Below are positions 51,473-61,250 of a stretch of DNA of 64,000 nucleotides, one piece after another (position 1 is the stretch's first letter; each line of letters begins with the position of its first letter). The notes under the pieces were generated by a model. It was not told where the DNA came from, made no database searches, and worked only from the letters and a program-made list of their open reading frames with translations. The DNA comes from Cyclobacteriaceae bacterium (GTDB taxonomy: Bacteria; Bacteroidota; Bacteroidia; Cytophagales; Cyclobacteriaceae), in the NCBI GenBank assembly GCA_028285445.1, contig JANQPQ010000012.1, forward strand, positions 1 to 64,000. The letters are read 5' to 3'. The translations under genes were made by a program, and so were the position numbers.

Positions 51473-53737
51473 ATGAAACTACGAAAACTAAGTTGGTTTA
51501 TGCTTGCCACTTTGGTGGGTTTCACCACCTTCATAGCTTGCCAGGATGAGTTCGATGAGATGGCTTTCCTGCAAGAACAAGCACGATTGGCCCAAGAAGC
51601 TGCCGATGCTGAACAGGCACGGAAAGACGCTGAGGCCGCTGCAAAAAAAGCAGCAAATGAAGAGCAAACCAGGCTCGGAGATCTTCTTAAATCGCTAACT
51701 TTTCAATTAGTACAACCCGACGGAACGGTGGTCCCAGGATTAAATGTTACTATTAGTACACTTGATGCTGATGGCAATCCAACAACCGCTACAATTGCTA
51801 CAGATGCCAATGGTAATGCCGTTTTTGGTGATGTTCCCATTGGGGGTGTTGCATTTGAAATCGACGATCCTAACGGTGTATTTCTTTCAGCCAAAGGTAT
51901 ACTAGACACGGAGAATGGAGCGACTAGAACTACCACCGATAGTGATGGCAACGTAATCGCAAAGCGCAGAAGTGAAGCAGTAACTCTTGATGTTTTCTCA
52001 TCGGCTGCAAGTGAACTTGGTACTATCAGCGGAAGATTAGAAGTTGAAACCAATGTTACAAATGAAACGCCAGAGATACCTCAAGATGTTGTAATTGTTG
52101 CTGACCTTTCCACAGCGGCTAGCAGCGCAAAATCAGATGGTGTCGATGTTAGGCTTTATGAAATTAATCAGGATAACATTAGTAGCGGCTATACTTACGA
52201 TAATGCCACTGGTGCTTTTAGCTTAAGTGTACCTGCTACTCAGGATGGTGTAACTGTAAATCTACTGTACCCAGAGTTGCAGTTAGACCAAACCATTGCT
52301 ATAGATGAAAGAAATGGAGTTAAAATTGATCCTGAATACGCAACTGTACCCACCTCATTTGGGCCAGATATTGACTCAGATGATATCAACTCGGTAACTG
52401 GAGTAAAAGCAGTCTTCCCAGCCCCTCCTGCAGCAGGACAGGGTTTCGGATTCACTTTCACTATTAAGCCCCGTGATCTTGGTGGATTTACGCAGACCAA
52501 TCTCTCTGGAGATTTTACCGCCAGCAACATTCGTTATCAAGTTACAAACCGTGGCGCTGGATATACCATTTCTCCTGACGTTGCTGTTACAGATGGCGGA
52601 GGAACAGGCGCCAAAATGGAAGCTGCTATTGAAGTAAGTGTTGCCAAAGTTGCCATTACTGATGGCGACGGCACCATTGACCCGGCGACTCTGGAAGAGA
52701 ACGACCAGGTTAGAGTTAGATTTGTAAGCATCGATGGTGATGGAAACGAAAGAATCAAAACATTCAATGAGGTCTTAACAGTTAATGCCAGTGGCGATAT
52801 TGACACTGATGACATAGACCTATCAGCGAGTAGTTTTGAGAAATTCGATACAGAGGAATTTGACAACCCTGGCACCTTCAATGGGTACGATATCGCAAGC
52901 CACACCATCAAATTTCACAACCAAACCAAAGGTGAAGATGTCACTAGCCAATTCGCTGGCAGTATTACTTTCGGAACTGACGGCCATGTTTCCGCTGTAA
53001 GAATGAACGACGCTGGTAATGAGGATTATACATCAGCTCCGACAATCACATTCACTGGTGGTAACGGTACTACGCAAGCTGTTATGAACGTGTTGGCTTT
53101 TGCAACTCTTCACAAAGTTGAGGTTGACAATTCGAACAACACCACAGAATACATGGTGGAGCCTGCGAGCATAGTAATTGAGCACACTTCCGCTAGCGGC
53201 GGGGAGACAACCTCAAATGAGTTTAGAGACAAGGACGCAGCTAACGCTGTTACGTTTTTAGGTTCCTTGACTGTTGAAAACGGAAACATAGTTTGGGAAG
53301 ATCCAACTCGTGAGCACTTTACAGAATTCTTCTCAACCACTACTCCGGAGGTTATTATTGAGGATAAAGACGTGGAAATTGCATCTGCAGATGTAGAATT
53401 AGATGACGGGGAAGTAACAGGCTTGGAGGATGTTGAGAATGGTGTAGGCTACAATGCTGAGTTCACAGTATCAATAGTACCTTCAGTTACCGGTGCTCCA
53501 GGTACCGGTGCTACCGTGCAATTGACAGGAGGCACGCTAAGTGCAACTAGTGGAGAGTTTACGTGGGACGGTGACTTTACAATTACCTCCAAAGGTTCAG
53601 GGTATGTAAGTAACCTAAACCAGATCACGAGTTCAGATTTCAGTGGTACGGCATCAGTAAGCATCAAGTCGGGAGAAGTTAGAAACATAGGACTAGTTTC
53701 CTACGGAACCGGGCAACGCAATCAGAACGTTGACTAA
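51473..53737 (+). CDS. large surface lipoprotein with coiled coil and repeated GxGY modules
   Basis: A 754-residue lipoprotein. The lipobox FIAC gives a lipidated Cys followed by QDEFDE, an acidic stretch like the Bacteroidota surface-export signal. A Glu/Ala/Lys coiled coil runs from about 32 to 66, then a carboxypeptidase-regulatory-like beta domain (VQPDGTVVPGLNVTISTLDADGN). Further on are repeated modules around GAGYTISP (about 359), EDYTSAPTITFTGG (about 515), GVGYNAEF (about 654) and GSGYVSN (about 707), each with a Gly/Thr-rich strand such as GGGTGAKMEA. Such modules occur in secreted adhesin-like proteins. Function unknown; the protein is probably displayed on the cell surface. Confidence 0.8.
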   Translation: MKLRKLSWFMLATLVGFTTFIACQDEFDEMAFLQEQARLAQEAADAEQARKDAEAAAKKAANEEQTRLGDLLKSLTFQLVQPDGTVVPGLNVTISTLDADGNPTTATIATDANGNAVFGDVPIGGVAFEIDDPNGVFLSAKGILDTENGATRTTTDSDGNVIAKRRSEAVTLDVFSSAASELGTISGRLEVETNVTNETPEIPQDVVIVADLSTAASSAKSDGVDVRLYEINQDNISSGYTYDNATGAFSLSVPATQDGVTVNLLYPELQLDQTIAIDERNGVKIDPEYATVPTSFGPDIDSDDINSVTGVKAVFPAPPAAGQGFGFTFTIKPRDLGGFTQTNLSGDFTASNIRYQVTNRGAGYTISPDVAVTDGGGTGAKMEAAIEVSVAKVAITDGDGTIDPATLEENDQVRVRFVSIDGDGNERIKTFNEVLTVNASGDIDTDDIDLSASSFEKFDTEEFDNPGTFNGYDIASHTIKFHNQTKGEDVTSQFAGSITFGTDGHVSAVRMNDAGNEDYTSAPTITFTGGNGTTQAVMNVLAFATLHKVEVDNSNNTTEYMVEPASIVIEHTSASGGETTSNEFRDKDAANAVTFLGSLTVENGNIVWEDPTREHFTEFFSTTTPEVIIEDKDVEIASADVELDDGEVTGLEDVENGVGYNAEFTVSIVPSVTGAPGTGATVQLTGGTLSATSGEFTWDGDFTITSKGSGYVSNLNQITSSDFSGTASVSIKSGEVRNIGLVSYGTGQRNQNVD

Positions 53738-53756
53738 TTATGCCACAGTAACATAT

Positions 53757-53787
53757 AAAAAAAGCCGCTCAGTGAGCGGCTTTTTTT
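53757..53787. terminator. bidirectional terminator between convergent genes
   Basis: A 7-bp GC-rich stem GCCGCTC / GAGCGGC, loop of three bases, flanked by seven A before and seven T after. It can stop transcription in both directions, from the lipoprotein gene (+) and from the permease gene (-). Confidence 0.92.
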
Positions 53788-53803
53788 ATATTCTTAAATA
53801 CAA

Positions 53804-56206
53804 TCATCCGACATTTCTTAGTGATTCAACCGGATTGACAACAGCCGCTTTTACGGACTGGTATACAACGGTGATTAAACCTAACAGGAAAACTACCAGG
53901 ACACTTATAATATATGTATCAAGCCCCAATACAATTCTATAAGCGAACTCCTGCAACCAGGTATTTAGTAGCCAATATGAAAATGGAGCAATTAAAGCAA
54001 ATCCCATGAGTATCAGCAACCCAAAGTCTTTGCCTAGCAGATAGACTATTCCCTTCACAGAAGCACCCAGCACTTTCCTAATTCCAATTTCCTTTGTTCT
54101 TTGTTCGGCAATGAATGCCGTGAGTCCCAACAACCCCATTGATCCAATTGCTATCGCGAGAAAACTAAAGGCAGACATAAGGAAACCAACGTTTTCTTCT
54201 GATTTATAAAGTCGTTCGAAGGACTCATCCAGAAAATCGTAGCTAAACGCTCGTTCGGGTTCTATTTTCTTCCATTCTTCTTCGATAGCGGCAATTGTAG
54301 AAGAGATGTTTGTGCTATTTATCTTCACAGCAGCCACCCACAGGTTAACCGGATTTTCAATCCAGCATGCCAGTGGTTCCACTTCTCGCTGTAAACCCTT
54401 GTAGTGGAAGTCCTGGATAACACCGACAATTTTTCCACGGGGGCGCTCCTGGCCACGAACAATAAAGTCCATACCAATCGGATCGGATATGCCGAACTCC
54501 TCCACAAACTTTTCATTTACTATATAGCCTGAATTCCCATCTGTTGGAAAATCCTGCGAAAAACTCCTCCCCTGCTCAATTTCAATTCCCAGCGTATTGA
54601 AATAGTCAAAGTCAACAAGTAGCGTATTAATATTTGTCCTAATTGGTTCACCATCGTTGGTGAATTCATAGCTGTAGTGGGAGTTCATTATGCCCGGTAT
54701 TCCATTTGCATGCGTAACACTAAGTATCTCAGACTGGTTGAGCAAGCTCTGCTTGAATTGAGAGAAATTCCTCCTCACATCTCCCGTTAAGGAAAATGTA
54801 ACCACCTGGTCCTTATCAAATCCCAGCTTTGAGTTTTTCATAAAAGTTAACTGCCGATGGGCCGTGATGGTACCAACTATCAAAAATGACGCTATGGCAA
54901 ACTGAAATACGGTAAGCACCTTGCGGATAATACTACTTCCGCCGTCTTTAGATTGAGGCTTTAATGCCGAGGATGGTCGGAAGGATGAAAGATAGAAAGC
55001 GGGGTAGCTTCCAGCTAGGATACCTGTTACGAGACCCGTAAAAAACATCCCCAGTATTAGGCCCACATTATCAACGTAGTTTATTGAGAAGCCCACTCCA
55101 AGAAATTCACTTAAATATGGCACAACTCCTTCCAAAATTATAATTGATAATAGAAAGGCGATCTGACTAATAAGGACACTCTCTCCAAGGAATTGTAAGA
55201 TTAGCTGCCTTCTGCCTGCCCCCATTACTTTACGCATACCTACTTCCTTTGACCGTCTTATAGCCCTGGCCGTAGCGAGGTTCATGAAATTCAAGCAAGC
55301 TATGAGCAAAATAAATATTGCAACGGCTGAGAATCCGTAAACGTAAGTAATGTCTCCAGTTGCAGTATCAGCACGAATACCTTGGGTGAAGTGAATTTCA
55401 GTGAGGGGTTGAAAGATGAGCTGGCTATTGGGATTAGGTTCCCGGCCTCTGGCTTCATCTAAGTAATCAGAAGCTCTAATTTCCAGATCCTCAATTTCCT
55501 TGCTATTTGGAATATAAAAGTAGGTAGAGTAATTCCAGGAATCTAGCTGTGTAAACAGGTCTTCCCTTGCTGCACCAAATGAACTTAGCAGTGGTCGCAT
55601 GGAAGAGAAAGAGGTGACATAGGAGAACTGCAAATGCGAGTTCTGTGGGGTATCTTCGAAGACACCGGTAATTTCAAAATCAAAGGCATTATTAAATCGG
55701 ATAGTCTTACCGACAGGGTCTTCTCCAGCAAAGCTTGTTTCGGCAATACTTTGTGAGATAACAATGTTCATAGGGCGTTTCAAGACTAATGCAGGATCTC
55801 CCGTCTTTAACTTAAATGAGAACATCTGGAAAAAAGTACTGTCTGCTAGCACAATGTTTTGATCTGGCATCTCTTTCTCCCCAAACTTTATCGAGTTACC
55901 TGACCCCCAATCCACAAATCGGCAACTTCTTTCAATCTCCCGGAACTGGTCTTCTAATAACGGCGCCAGGCCAGCAGGTGTCCAGGTTTGTCTCTGCTCT
56001 ACATTATTACTTATTCGCTGCGGAATTACACGGTAGATATCGTCTCTATTCTCGTGGAAATTCTCGTAACTTGTTTCGAAGGCCACATAAAGGAGAATTA
56101 TAAAACAACTAGCCAACCCTAGTCCTAAACCTAATATGTTAATAAGTGAATAGCCTTTGTAGCGAAACAGATTGCGAATAGCAATTCTCCAGTAGTTTTT
56201 GAGCAT
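53804..56206 (-). CDS. MacB/FtsX-type ABC transporter permease (paralogue 2)
   Basis: An 800-residue permease. N-terminal helix GYSLINILGLGLGLASCFIILLYV, MacB-type periplasmic domain (FETSYENFHENRDDIYRV), first FtsX block with NFMNLATARAIRRSKEVGMRKVMGAGRRQL, second periplasmic domain, and second FtsX block with GLTAFIAEQRTKEIGIRKVLGASVKG; C-terminus NPVESLRNVG, which departs from the usual LRxE ending. It is the last of four tandem minus-strand permease genes and ends at a bidirectional terminator. The ATPase for the set is probably the one at the right edge of the window. Confidence 0.93.
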   Translation of the reverse strand: MLKNYWRIAIRNLFRYKGYSLINILGLGLGLASCFIILLYVAFETSYENFHENRDDIYRVIPQRISNNVEQRQTWTPAGLAPLLEDQFREIERSCRFVDWGSGNSIKFGEKEMPDQNIVLADSTFFQMFSFKLKTGDPALVLKRPMNIVISQSIAETSFAGEDPVGKTIRFNNAFDFEITGVFEDTPQNSHLQFSYVTSFSSMRPLLSSFGAAREDLFTQLDSWNYSTYFYIPNSKEIEDLEIRASDYLDEARGREPNPNSQLIFQPLTEIHFTQGIRADTATGDITYVYGFSAVAIFILLIACLNFMNLATARAIRRSKEVGMRKVMGAGRRQLILQFLGESVLISQIAFLLSIIILEGVVPYLSEFLGVGFSINYVDNVGLILGMFFTGLVTGILAGSYPAFYLSSFRPSSALKPQSKDGGSSIIRKVLTVFQFAIASFLIVGTITAHRQLTFMKNSKLGFDKDQVVTFSLTGDVRRNFSQFKQSLLNQSEILSVTHANGIPGIMNSHYSYEFTNDGEPIRTNINTLLVDFDYFNTLGIEIEQGRSFSQDFPTDGNSGYIVNEKFVEEFGISDPIGMDFIVRGQERPRGKIVGVIQDFHYKGLQREVEPLACWIENPVNLWVAAVKINSTNISSTIAAIEEEWKKIEPERAFSYDFLDESFERLYKSEENVGFLMSAFSFLAIAIGSMGLLGLTAFIAEQRTKEIGIRKVLGASVKGIVYLLGKDFGLLILMGFALIAPFSYWLLNTWLQEFAYRIVLGLDTYIISVLVVFLLGLITVVYQSVKAAVVNPVESLRNVG

Positions 56207-56288
56207 GATAGATTAGTTGTTTTTCTAAGGATTGAAGAACTACGTAGAAGTTGCAGCTACCAAGGCATAATATTCTTAATGCGGTTAG

Positions 56289-58682
56289 CTACTCGTGGCG
56301 CAACGTATTAACCGGATTCGAGGTAGCAGCTTTAAAAGCATGGTAACTAACAGTGAGCCAGGCTATTAGAAAGCTGGCGATACCGGCAACTAACAACACA
56401 TCTGCCCCTACACCAACCTGATAAGCAAATTCCTGAAGCCATTGCTGCATGAAGTAGTAAGACAATGGCGCGGCCAGAACAAATGAAATAGCCACAAGTT
56501 TACCGAAGTCTCTTGACAAGAGGCTCACAACACCAAATACACTAGAGCCTAACACCTTCCTTACACTAATTTCCTTTGCTCGTTGCACAGCCGTATAAGA
56601 AGCCAAACCAAACAAGCCAAGGCAAGCGATGAGTATGGCTAAGAAGGCAAATATGCCGTAAATGCCTCCAACTTTTTGCTCAGCTTTGTAAAGCTCTCCA
56701 TATTCGTCATCAAGGAATTTGTATTCGAAAGGACGGTAAGGCACTAATTCTTTCCATTGGTTTTTCATAAAGCCTAAGGTCTCCCCTACGTTGTCGCCTG
56801 AAGTCTTCACTAATAGATAGTTAAACTGACCGGGCTCAAGAAAGAGCACCAAAGGACTGATGGCTCGATGCATTGACGCAAAGTGGAAATCCTTCATTAC
56901 ACCAGTAATAAAGCCATCTCTGCCGTTAAGTGATATTCGTTTACCTAGCGTTTGTTCCGGCTCGAGGCCCATATCTCGGGCCGTTGATTCGTTCACTATA
57001 AAAGAATGAGTTTCGCCCTCGGCGCTTGCAGGCGTGTAATCTGAGCCTGCCACAATTTCTATACCCAGGGTTTTAACAAATTCTATGTCAACTGCCAAGG
57101 CTTGCGTCTCAACAGATTCATTTTTTGGCATCCCTTCAACAGTGAATGAATATCCACCACGAACGCTAGTCGGCGTTTCGGAAGATGCGGTTACCACGTG
57201 AATATTCTGGTTGGCATTCAAAACGGACTTAAATGTCTCTAAACGCTGCACTATCTGCCGATCTAAGGGGATAGCAATCACATGGTCCTTATCATAACCC
57301 AACTTCTTATTCTGAATGAAGGCCAATTGCTTGAAAACCACCATTGTGGCTATTATCAAAAACATTGAAGCTCCAAATTGAATTGTGACTAGAATCTTCC
57401 TGAGCACGTTTCCCACGGCGGAAGTTTTGAAGCTACCTTTTAGCACCTTGGATGGGCTAAATCCGCTAATAACGATTGCAGGATATGCACCAGCCAATAA
57501 ACTAACCGTAATCCACAATGAGATCAGGCCAACGATAATTATGGGATTTGCTATGTAATCAATAGAGAGGTTTCTCTCAGTTAAGGCAGAGAATCCTGGC
57601 ATCAAAAATTCAACGAAAACAACTGCCAGCAGTAGAGCCACAAATGTAACGAGGCCTGATTCACCAATAAATTGGTAGAAAAGTTCCTTTTTCTTGGCTC
57701 CCAGCATCTTGCGCATACCTACTTCCTTAGCGCGATCAGATGCACGTGCTGTGGCCAGGTTCATATAATTAATGCAAGCTATTACCAGGATTAAGATCGC
57801 TATAGAGGAAAACAGCACCACGTAGATTATATCACTTGTGGGCTCAGGGCCACCTTGCGCTTCAGTACTTAGATAAATGTCAAAGAGATTTTCCAGACGC
57901 AAATCAATCCAAAAACCCCCAGCTCGCATATTCTCTCCCATTCGATCTTCCAAAAGCACAGACATCTTATCTTCCAGCTCCTGGGCTCCATCCTTGTTTT
58001 CTAGCAAAACATAAGTAAAGAAATTGGCCGATCCCCATTGCAGATTCTCAGATCTATACCAACCTAATGACGAGAAAGACCCTATCATATCGAAATGGAA
58101 GTGTGCATTATCTGGCACATCATTCACCACGGCCGTTACTTCATAATCGGTGGTATTGTTGAAAAGAAGAGTTTTGCCAACCACATCGGTACTGCCGAAA
58201 TATTTCTGTGCATAGGATTCCGTAAGAACTACCGTCTGAGGACGCACCAAGGATTTTTGTAAATCCCCTGCCAATGCTTGGAATGTGAAAACGTCGAAGA
58301 AGGCAGAATCTGCATAGTAAACACCTGGCTCCTGGTACACTTCTTCTCCGACCTTTACTATATACGGCCGAAACCTCCCTGGATTGTAGACCCTGACTGC
58401 ATGCTCTATTTCTGGAAACTCAGCCTGCAACGTCGGCGCAACTATATTCGGTGTTACTGCGATCTTTTCCTGGGTTCCTGAACCAAAGTCGGCATCCATA
58501 AACACCCGAAATACCCTGTCTCCTTTCTCATTGAAATTGTCGAAACTAAGTTCAAACTGAACATAGGTCATAATCAGCATACAACTAATAATGCCAACTG
58601 AGAGGCCAAATATGTTAATTGCCGAGTAAAGGGAGTGCTTGCGGATATTACGCAATGCTACTAGTAGGTAATTTCTTATCAT
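56289..58682 (-). CDS. MacB/FtsX-type ABC transporter permease (paralogue 3)
   Basis: A 797-residue permease, nearest in style to paralogues 1 and 2. Distinct segments: N-terminal HSLYSAINIFGLSVGIISCMLIMTYV, the periplasmic FELSFDNFNEKGDRVFRVF, first FtsX block with CINYMNLATARASDRAKEVGMRKMLGAKKKEL, and second block with GLFGLASYTAVQRAKEISVRKVLGSSVFG; C-terminus NPVNTLRHE. Separated by 82 bases from paralogue 2 and by 120 bases from paralogue 4, so it may have its own promoter. Confidence 0.93.
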   Translation of the reverse strand: MIRNYLLVALRNIRKHSLYSAINIFGLSVGIISCMLIMTYVQFELSFDNFNEKGDRVFRVFMDADFGSGTQEKIAVTPNIVAPTLQAEFPEIEHAVRVYNPGRFRPYIVKVGEEVYQEPGVYYADSAFFDVFTFQALAGDLQKSLVRPQTVVLTESYAQKYFGSTDVVGKTLLFNNTTDYEVTAVVNDVPDNAHFHFDMIGSFSSLGWYRSENLQWGSANFFTYVLLENKDGAQELEDKMSVLLEDRMGENMRAGGFWIDLRLENLFDIYLSTEAQGGPEPTSDIIYVVLFSSIAILILVIACINYMNLATARASDRAKEVGMRKMLGAKKKELFYQFIGESGLVTFVALLLAVVFVEFLMPGFSALTERNLSIDYIANPIIIVGLISLWITVSLLAGAYPAIVISGFSPSKVLKGSFKTSAVGNVLRKILVTIQFGASMFLIIATMVVFKQLAFIQNKKLGYDKDHVIAIPLDRQIVQRLETFKSVLNANQNIHVVTASSETPTSVRGGYSFTVEGMPKNESVETQALAVDIEFVKTLGIEIVAGSDYTPASAEGETHSFIVNESTARDMGLEPEQTLGKRISLNGRDGFITGVMKDFHFASMHRAISPLVLFLEPGQFNYLLVKTSGDNVGETLGFMKNQWKELVPYRPFEYKFLDDEYGELYKAEQKVGGIYGIFAFLAILIACLGLFGLASYTAVQRAKEISVRKVLGSSVFGVVSLLSRDFGKLVAISFVLAAPLSYYFMQQWLQEFAYQVGVGADVLLVAGIASFLIAWLTVSYHAFKAATSNPVNTLRHE

Positions 58683-58772
58683 GATGTTAGTATCAAGTTG
58701 ATGCTTAGACCACAGTCAGACATTTATGGTTTCAAACTAATCACAATTATAAGGAATGTAAGCAAAAAGTAA

Positions 58773-58798
58773 TGGCGGGGTTATGTAGACTCCTGCCA
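58773..58798 (-). terminator. possible terminator after permease paralogue 4
   Basis: An imperfect 7-bp hairpin (TGGCAGG / CCCGCCA on the minus strand, one mismatch) with TTACTTTTT following. It lies just after the stop codon of the 58803-61181 permease gene. Confidence 0.45.
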
Positions 58799-58802
58799 CG
58801 GC

Positions 58803-61181
58803 TTATTCGTCCCTTAGCGTATAAGCTGGGTTCGCCGTGGCGGCCCCATATATTTTAAAGCTGATGGTAATTCCTGATATCACAAACAATGTCAGCACAG
58901 AGAGTGCGATTACAACCACATTCATTTCCATATGATAAGTCCATATAGTACCCATAAGTAATCCTACGAGGAAAAAGCTTGCAGCTGCACCAAGTATGCT
59001 GGCAATACCAAGAATTATTACATACTGCTTATTCAGGTTTTTGGCTATGTTACCCACACTAGCACCTAATACCTTCCGAACTCCAATCTCCTTCATACGC
59101 TTAATAATATTTAGCGATACTAAGGAGAAAAGGCCAACTGCCGACAGTATAGTCGCAACCACACCAAGGAATATGAAAAGCTTCACAATATTGTTATTTA
59201 CTTCCAAAGCTTCCTGCATATCGATATTTAGGTATTCGCCGGTGTAAGTGCTATTTGGAAAAACCTCAGCCCATTTTTCTTTCATGTATTCATCCACCTC
59301 CTGGGCTGAGCCCTCGCGGGCCCGAACAGTCAGGAAATTGAAGTTATCTTCCGGTCCATATCTCAATAAGGAAGGCTCGAGTGGGGCCCATAGCGCATTT
59401 GTGTACAGGTTTTTTATCACTCCTACTACGAAAAGTTGAACAGTATCTCTCCAGATCAGTCTTTTACCGAGGGGATCGTCCCAACCAAACTCCTCGGCCA
59501 GAATCTCGGTGACAATTATTGATTCAGCACGATCAGTTTCTGAGTCCTTTATGAACTTCCTACCCTCTATCAAATCGATTTCCATGGTCTCCAAAAAGTT
59601 GTCACCTACTGTGTACATATCCACTTCCCTTTCAATCTCCTCAAATCTGATAGGGTCGTTTCTATGGAATTCCATGAGTTGGTGCTCTGAACCAGCTATG
59701 TTCATGATATCAGGGTTTCCCTCCAGTATATTCTTATAGACGTTGAATTCGCTTTTTCCTGACAAACTAACATGTAAAACATTATCACCTTCATACCCTA
59801 AATCCAGTGATTTCTGATAATTAGCATTTTGAACAAAGGCAACTCCGAAGATGATTCCTATAAGAGATATCAAGAACTGTCCGGCCAACAATATTTTGGT
59901 AAAAAGATTGGTGCCACCAAATTTGGTAGTACCCTTGAGGATACTGGTAGCCTCAAACTTAGAAATATAAAATGCCGGATACCCCCCGGCAATAATGCCA
60001 GTAAGAAACAACAGGCCAACCAGGAATAAGATTATGTTGAAGTTCTGTGTATAACTCAATTCGAGATCGATGAAATCCCACATCTGACTGTAGGCTGGTA
60101 CTAAAAACTCAGCAATAAGCAAACCAACGCCCAAGGCAAGCAAGCAAAGCAGTAGGTTCTCGCTAAGAAACTGGGCAATCAATTGCTTTCGTCTTCCGCC
60201 CATTACTTTACGTAATCCAATTTCCTTTAACCTTCTGCCTGACATGGCAATGCTGGTGTTGGTGAAATTAAAACATGCCAATAGCAATACCATTCCGGCC
60301 ATTATTAATGGAGCAATTACTGCCGCCGTCGGTAATCCTTCCCTTACGCCCCAGTTGGCAACATTTTCAGTTTCAGTTCTTACCGCCATGCCAACGAATG
60401 GATCCAGGTAGTAGCGCGTTACCTTGAAATCATCTCTGGAATTATTTTGAGGCGCCACATAGTCTTGCAATTGATCTGTAATTACTGAAAGTCTCCGTGG
60501 GTTGGATATCTCCACAAATGCTACCCCAAAATTCCTCCAGTCCTCCTGGTCGGCGGCGGGGTTTATTGTGAAGAAGTTCTCGTATGCGCTGACTGTTTCC
60601 AGGAACATAAAGCTGGAATTGGATGGCTTCTTTTTGAAAACTCCCGCTACAACGTATTCTTTCAAGCTACTATCCAGAACATGCGTTATCGGCTTGCCTA
60701 TCGGGTCTTCCTCATCAAAGTAATTGCGAGCCAACTCATCACTGATATAGATATTTGATGGATTTGCTAATCCATCAGTACTGCCTGCTACTATTTCAAA
60801 TGAAAAAATGTTAAAGAAGTCAGGGTCGACATAGGACATATTCTCAACGAAGAGCTCATCCTTAATCCGAAGATTGGCACCCGATGGAATCACTCTGACT
60901 ACCTTGTCTACATCAGAGATATTCTCTCGAATATTTGCACCCAACGGCCTTGGTACATAGCCATATTTTCTTGATCTACCCTGAAATTCTCTAATAAAGT
61001 TTACTCGATAAATCTTCTCCGCATTAACATGCTCCACATCGAACTTCTGATTGTACTCATAATTGAGATATGCCACAATGCAGCATGCTAAGGCAATACC
61101 CATTCCAACGATATTGATAAAAACGAAAGTCCTGTTCTTCCAAAGACTTCTCAGGATGATTTTCAGGTAATTCTTAATCAT
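58803..61181 (-). CDS. MacB/FtsX-type ABC transporter permease (paralogue 4)
   Basis: A 792-residue permease. Segments: FVFINIVGMGIALACCIVAYL, FDVEHVNAEKIYRVNFIREFQGRSRKYG, the first FtsX block with CFNFTNTSIAMSGRRLKEIGLRKVMGGRRKQ, and the second block with LVSLNIIKRMKEIGVRKVLGASVGN; C-terminus NPAYTLRDE. It closely resembles the next gene (paralogue 5) through its whole length, including the FTNTSIA and RRLKEIGLRK segments that the other three permeases lack, so the two come from a tandem duplication. Its start is 69 bases after the neighbour's stop. Confidence 0.94.
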   Translation of the reverse strand: MIKNYLKIILRSLWKNRTFVFINIVGMGIALACCIVAYLNYEYNQKFDVEHVNAEKIYRVNFIREFQGRSRKYGYVPRPLGANIRENISDVDKVVRVIPSGANLRIKDELFVENMSYVDPDFFNIFSFEIVAGSTDGLANPSNIYISDELARNYFDEEDPIGKPITHVLDSSLKEYVVAGVFKKKPSNSSFMFLETVSAYENFFTINPAADQEDWRNFGVAFVEISNPRRLSVITDQLQDYVAPQNNSRDDFKVTRYYLDPFVGMAVRTETENVANWGVREGLPTAAVIAPLIMAGMVLLLACFNFTNTSIAMSGRRLKEIGLRKVMGGRRKQLIAQFLSENLLLCLLALGVGLLIAEFLVPAYSQMWDFIDLELSYTQNFNIILFLVGLLFLTGIIAGGYPAFYISKFEATSILKGTTKFGGTNLFTKILLAGQFLISLIGIIFGVAFVQNANYQKSLDLGYEGDNVLHVSLSGKSEFNVYKNILEGNPDIMNIAGSEHQLMEFHRNDPIRFEEIEREVDMYTVGDNFLETMEIDLIEGRKFIKDSETDRAESIIVTEILAEEFGWDDPLGKRLIWRDTVQLFVVGVIKNLYTNALWAPLEPSLLRYGPEDNFNFLTVRAREGSAQEVDEYMKEKWAEVFPNSTYTGEYLNIDMQEALEVNNNIVKLFIFLGVVATILSAVGLFSLVSLNIIKRMKEIGVRKVLGASVGNIAKNLNKQYVIILGIASILGAAASFFLVGLLMGTIWTYHMEMNVVVIALSVLTLFVISGITISFKIYGAATANPAYTLRDE

Positions 61182-61250
61182 GATTAGGTGAATTTTGTTG
61201 TTTATTTAAAGCCAAAATTGTCTCAAGCGGCTAATAACAACGGGGGTTAT

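Noticed and set aside
61210-61250. AATAAC/GTTATT inverted repeat after permease paralogue 5
   Set aside because: Short, AT-rich and without a T run; cannot be told from chance.
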